Assembly: GCF_017497985.1 (NCBI RefSeq)
Contig: NZ_JAGDFV010000029.1
Coordinates: forward strand, 1 to 36,131
DNA from: Meiothermus sp. CFH 77666
Lineage (GTDB): Bacteria; Deinococcota; Deinococci; Deinococcales; Thermaceae
Direction: 5' to 3'
DNA: 36,131 bases
Made by a program: the position numbers and the translations under genes. Below, piece after piece: positions 33,926-36,131 of the stretch (positions are counted from its first letter, which is position 1; every line of letters begins with the position of its first letter). The notes under the pieces were generated by a model. That model did not search any database. It worked only from the letters and a program-made list of their open reading frames with translations, and was not told the DNA's origin.

Positions 33926-33992
33926 AAAGGTCTAGGGTCGATGGTCCATAGTCAATGGACGATTGACTATCGACTATGGACTATGGACTATA
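33926..33992. repeat. Heptamer tandem repeat with inverted left arm
   Basis: GACTAT recurs at 33965, 33972, 33979 and 33986, an exact 7-bp period. The left part (TCGATGGTCCATAGTC at 33938-33953) is the inverse of the same words, so the spacer can fold into a long imperfect hairpin upstream of pgm. Confidence 0.75.
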
Positions 33993-34024
33993 GCTGAAAT
34001 AGACTCCTCCCAGAAGGAGCTGTT

Positions 34025-35671
34025 ATGAGCCTACACCCCCTGGCCGGCAAACCTGCCCCGCACAGCATTCTGGTCAATATCCCGCGGCTGGTGAGCAGCT
34101 ACTACGCCCTGCAGCCCAACCCCGAGAACCCGGCCCAGCAGGTGGCTTTTGGCACCAGCGGCCACCGGGGCACCTCCACTCAAGGCACCTTCAACGAGGC
34201 CCATATTCTGGCGGTCTCGCAAGCGGTGGCCGAGTACCGCGCCGAGCAGGGCATCACCGGGCCGCTTTTTTTGGGGATGGACACCCACGCCCTTTCCGAG
34301 GCTGCCTGGATTACTGCGGTAGAGGTACTGGCGGCTAATGGGGTGGATGTGCGGGTGGCCAAAGGGCGCGGCTACACGCCCACTCCCCTGGTCTCCCATG
34401 CCATCCTCGAGTACAACCGAGGCCGTAAGGCCGGACTGGCCGACGGCATCGTGATTACCCCCAGCCACAACCCTCCGCAGGACGGCGGCTTCAAGTACAA
34501 CCCCCCCAGCGGCGGCCCTGCCGACACCAGCGTGACCAAGGTGGTGCAGGAACGGGCCAACCAGATCCTGCGCGATGGCCTCACCGAGGTAAAACGCTGG
34601 CCCCTGAGCCAGGCCCTCAACACCGTTCAGGAGTTCGACTTCGTCACGCCCTACGTGCGGCAGTTGGGCAGCATCCTGGATATGGAGGCCATTAAGGCGG
34701 CGGGGGTGCGGATTGGGGTAGACCCCCTGGGAGGCTCCTCGCTCGAGGTCTGGCAGCAAATTGCCCAGCACTACGGCCTGAACCTGACCATCGTCAACGA
34801 ACGCATTGACCCCAGCTTTGCCTTCATGACCGTAGACAAGGACGGCAAAATTCGCATGGACTGCTCGTCGCCCTATGCCATGGCCTCGCTGATTGGCCTG
34901 AAGGACAGGTTCGACGTGGCCATCGGCAACGACCCCGACGCCGACCGGCACGGCATCGTGACCCCCGACGGGCTGATGAACCCCAACCACTACCTGGCGG
35001 TGTGCATCTTCTACCTCTACCAGCACCGCCCCCAGTGGCGTTCGGATATGGGAGTGGGGAAGACCCTGGTCAGCAGCAGCATGATTGACCGGGTGGCCCA
35101 GAGCCTGGGCAGGCGGCTCTTTGAAGTGCCGGTGGGTTTCAAGTATTTCGTGGATGGGCTGCTTGCAGGAACCCTTGGGTTTGGCGGTGAGGAAAGCGCC
35201 GGGGCCTCGTTCTTGCGCATGGATGGTACGGCCTGGAGTACCGACAAGGACGGTATTATTCTGGGCTTGCTGGCCGCCGAGATTCTGGCCAGAACCGGCA
35301 AGCCGCCCAGCCAGCATTACCACGACCTCGAGGCCCGCTTTGGTTCCTCGGCCTATACCCGTATAGACGCCGAGGCCAACAGCGCCCAGAAGAAAGCCCT
35401 GGCCAACCTCTCGCCCGAGATGGTCACGGCTACCGAACTGGCTGGCGAGCCCATCCGGGCCAAGCTGACCCGAGCCCCTGGCAACAACGAGCCCATCGGG
35501 GGGCTTAAGGTCGTGACCGAGAACGCCTGGTTTGCCGCCCGGCCCTCGGGCACCGAGGACGTGTACAAGATCTATGCCGAGAGCTTCAAGGGCGAGGCGC
35601 ACCTGGAACGTGTGCTGATTGAGGCCAGGGAAGTGGTGAATGCAGCCTTCAGGGCAGCGGGGGTTTTATAA
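34025..35671 (+). CDS. pgm: Phosphoglucomutase, alpha-D-glucose type
   Basis: 548 residues, close to E. coli Pgm (546). It interconverts glucose-1-phosphate and glucose-6-phosphate. The phosphoserine loop is [20 protein letters not shown] with Ser147. The magnesium loop is [10 protein letters not shown], the sugar-binding loop [16 protein letters not shown], and the phosphate-binding loop [15 protein letters not shown] near the C-terminus. N-terminal [12 protein letters not shown] is also conserved. AAGGAG lies 6-7 nt before the ATG. The IS110 element begins shortly after its stop codon, apparently without damaging the gene. Confidence 0.97.
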   Translation: MSLHPLAGKPAPHSILVNIPRLVSSYYALQPNPENPAQQVAFGTSGHRGTSTQGTFNEAHILAVSQAVAEYRAEQGITGPLFLGMDTHALSEAAWITAVEVLAANGVDVRVAKGRGYTPTPLVSHAILEYNRGRKAGLADGIVITPSHNPPQDGGFKYNPPSGGPADTSVTKVVQERANQILRDGLTEVKRWPLSQALNTVQEFDFVTPYVRQLGSILDMEAIKAAGVRIGVDPLGGSSLEVWQQIAQHYGLNLTIVNERIDPSFAFMTVDKDGKIRMDCSSPYAMASLIGLKDRFDVAIGNDPDADRHGIVTPDGLMNPNHYLAVCIFYLYQHRPQWRSDMGVGKTLVSSSMIDRVAQSLGRRLFEVPVGFKYFVDGLLAGTLGFGGEESAGASFLRMDGTAWSTDKDGIILGLLAAEILARTGKPPSQHYHDLEARFGSSAYTRIDAEANSAQKKALANLSPEMVTATELAGEPIRAKLTRAPGNNEPIGGLKVVTENAWFAARPSGTEDVYKIYAESFKGEAHLERVLIEAREVVNAAFRAAGVL

Positions 35672-35689
35672 ACTCGGCCATAGGAGAGC

Positions 35690-35983
35690 GTTGTAAAGCT
35701 GACTATACAACCCAAATCGAAAGTCGGTGAAAAGGCTCGCCAACCCGTCTCTCGGGGAACCGCCGTCATATAAAGGGAAAGCCCCGAAAGGGGTGGAAAA
35801 TAAAGAGGAGGAGAGACGAAGTCGTCAAAGGCTAGAAGCCACTCGCAATGCAACCCGTCCCTCCTCTTTATGCTTTGCGGAGCCCCGCTAAAACTGGTAC
35901 GGCCAAGGGTCTGATGACTCCAAGAGCCACTTTAACCGATATGACAGGGCCAAGCAAAGAGGTCTAAGGTTTGGAGGCTTGGA
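35690..35983 (+). ncRNA. Candidate IS110 bridge RNA / non-coding left end
   Basis: The ~310 bp between pgm and the transposase start holds no gene but strong structure. ATAAAGAGGAGG (35800-35811) pairs perfectly with CCTCCTCTTTAT (35860-35871). Inside that 12-bp stem are two small hairpins, GACG/CGTC and GGCT/AGCC, and a large unpaired remainder. Further hairpins are CCCC-gaaa-GGGG near 35782-35793, GCGG/CCGC near 35877-35888 and GTTGTA/TACAAC near 35690-35710. In IS110-group elements the left non-coding end encodes a bridge RNA whose loops pair with target and donor DNA. The position and multi-loop shape fit. Exact RNA ends and guide segments could not be assigned. Confidence 0.4.
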
Positions 35984-36131
35984 ATGAAGAGAAACAGCGA
36001 GCAGCAGGGAAAGGAGCAGCAGGGAAGACTGTTGGGGGTGGGGATAGATGTGAGCAAGGGGAGCTTGGCAGTAGCCATGAGGTATGAGACGAAGGAGGTG
36101 GAGGTTGAATATCGTAATGATGAGGAAGGGA
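35984..36131 (+). CDS. IS110-family transposase, N-terminal part
   Basis: 49 codons before the window edge. After a polar, Gln-rich start (MKRNSEQQGKEQQGR) comes LLGVGIDVSKGSLAVAM. This is the first conserved block of the DEDD_Tnp_IS110 RuvC-like domain, whose Asp is the first catalytic residue. GGAGG (35973-35977) lies 6-7 nt before the ATG. The rest, including the Transposase_20 domain with the catalytic Ser, lies outside the window. Confidence 0.8.
   Translation, partial: MKRNSEQQGKEQQGRLLGVGIDVSKGSLAVAMRYETKEVEVEYRNDEEG

Larger units (their letters stand above)
35672..36131 (+). mobile_element. IS110-family insertion sequence, left part (continues beyond window)
   Basis: A structured leader and the start of a DEDD transposase directly follow pgm. 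GC content and codon use are lower in GC than in the neighbouring genes. IS110 elements lack long terminal inverted repeats, so the left boundary cannot be fixed here; it lies somewhere between 35672 and about 35790. Confidence 0.6.

Noticed and set aside
34031-35602. 523-codon open frame antisense to pgm
   Set aside because: It is a shadow of pgm with low-complexity composition and no motif.
35690-35983. Riboswitch or tRNA-like interpretation of the structured leader
   Set aside because: No known riboswitch core or cloverleaf was recognised. The position before an IS110 transposase explains the structure better.

Overview
The window looks like a chromosomal segment from a member of the Thermaceae, most probably Meiothermus-like. 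This rests on gene content (short ScpA, B. subtilis-type PurF, PurS/PurQ/small PurL), high GC, the very frequent palindrome CTCGAG, and many genes whose -10 hexamer (TANNNT) lies about 7 nt before the start codon, as in leaderless Deinococcus-Thermus genes. No rRNA, tRNA or CRISPR array was seen.

Layout. (1) 1-440: a degraded piece that reads like the C-terminus of an IS110-family transposase, then a REP-like inverted repeat. (2) 440-5092: a chromate transporter (chrA) divergent from a peptide/solute ABC importer (binding protein plus two permeases, no ATPases here). (3) 5256-7670: a small anchored hypothetical protein, the large chain of methylmalonyl-CoA mutase and a 54-residue membrane protein, all on the minus strand. 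(4) 8017-9053: minD-minE, no minC in the window. (5) 9368-19017, minus strand: purB, purC, purS, purQ, a HAD hydrolase, purL and purF (de novo purine synthesis), then trpS-scpA after three 74-bp tandem repeats. (6) 19264-23053: a second HAD hydrolase, pyrF, an AnsA-type asparaginase and a secreted protein with two DxDxDG calcium-type loops. (7) 23057-27695: a mirror-image locus. A PhoX-type phosphatase followed by a Tat-type Rieske protein is transcribed left, and a PhoA-type phosphatase followed by a paralogous Rieske protein is transcribed right, from one 190-bp intergenic region holding two oppositely oriented pairs of 11-bp-spaced CTGAC repeats. The PhoA-type gene has an amber codon just after its Tat signal. 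(8) 27774-35671: YegP-like protein, DUF309 protein, thioredoxin, cytochrome P450, plsX, MscS channel, L-2-hydroxyglutarate oxidase and phosphoglucomutase. (9) 35672-36131: the left part of an intact-looking IS110-family element. A structured non-coding leader, a candidate bridge RNA, precedes the transposase start, which is cut by the window edge.

The main second layer is repeats. A ~130-bp dispersed element occurs three times. GC-rich palindromes occur between genes and, in frame, inside purF and purQ. Low-complexity word repeats fill several spacers and seem to have run into the N-terminus of PurF and the C-terminus of TrpS. The strongest candidate for an undescribed system is the paired phosphatase-Rieske locus. 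The IS110 leader is the best candidate for a functional RNA.
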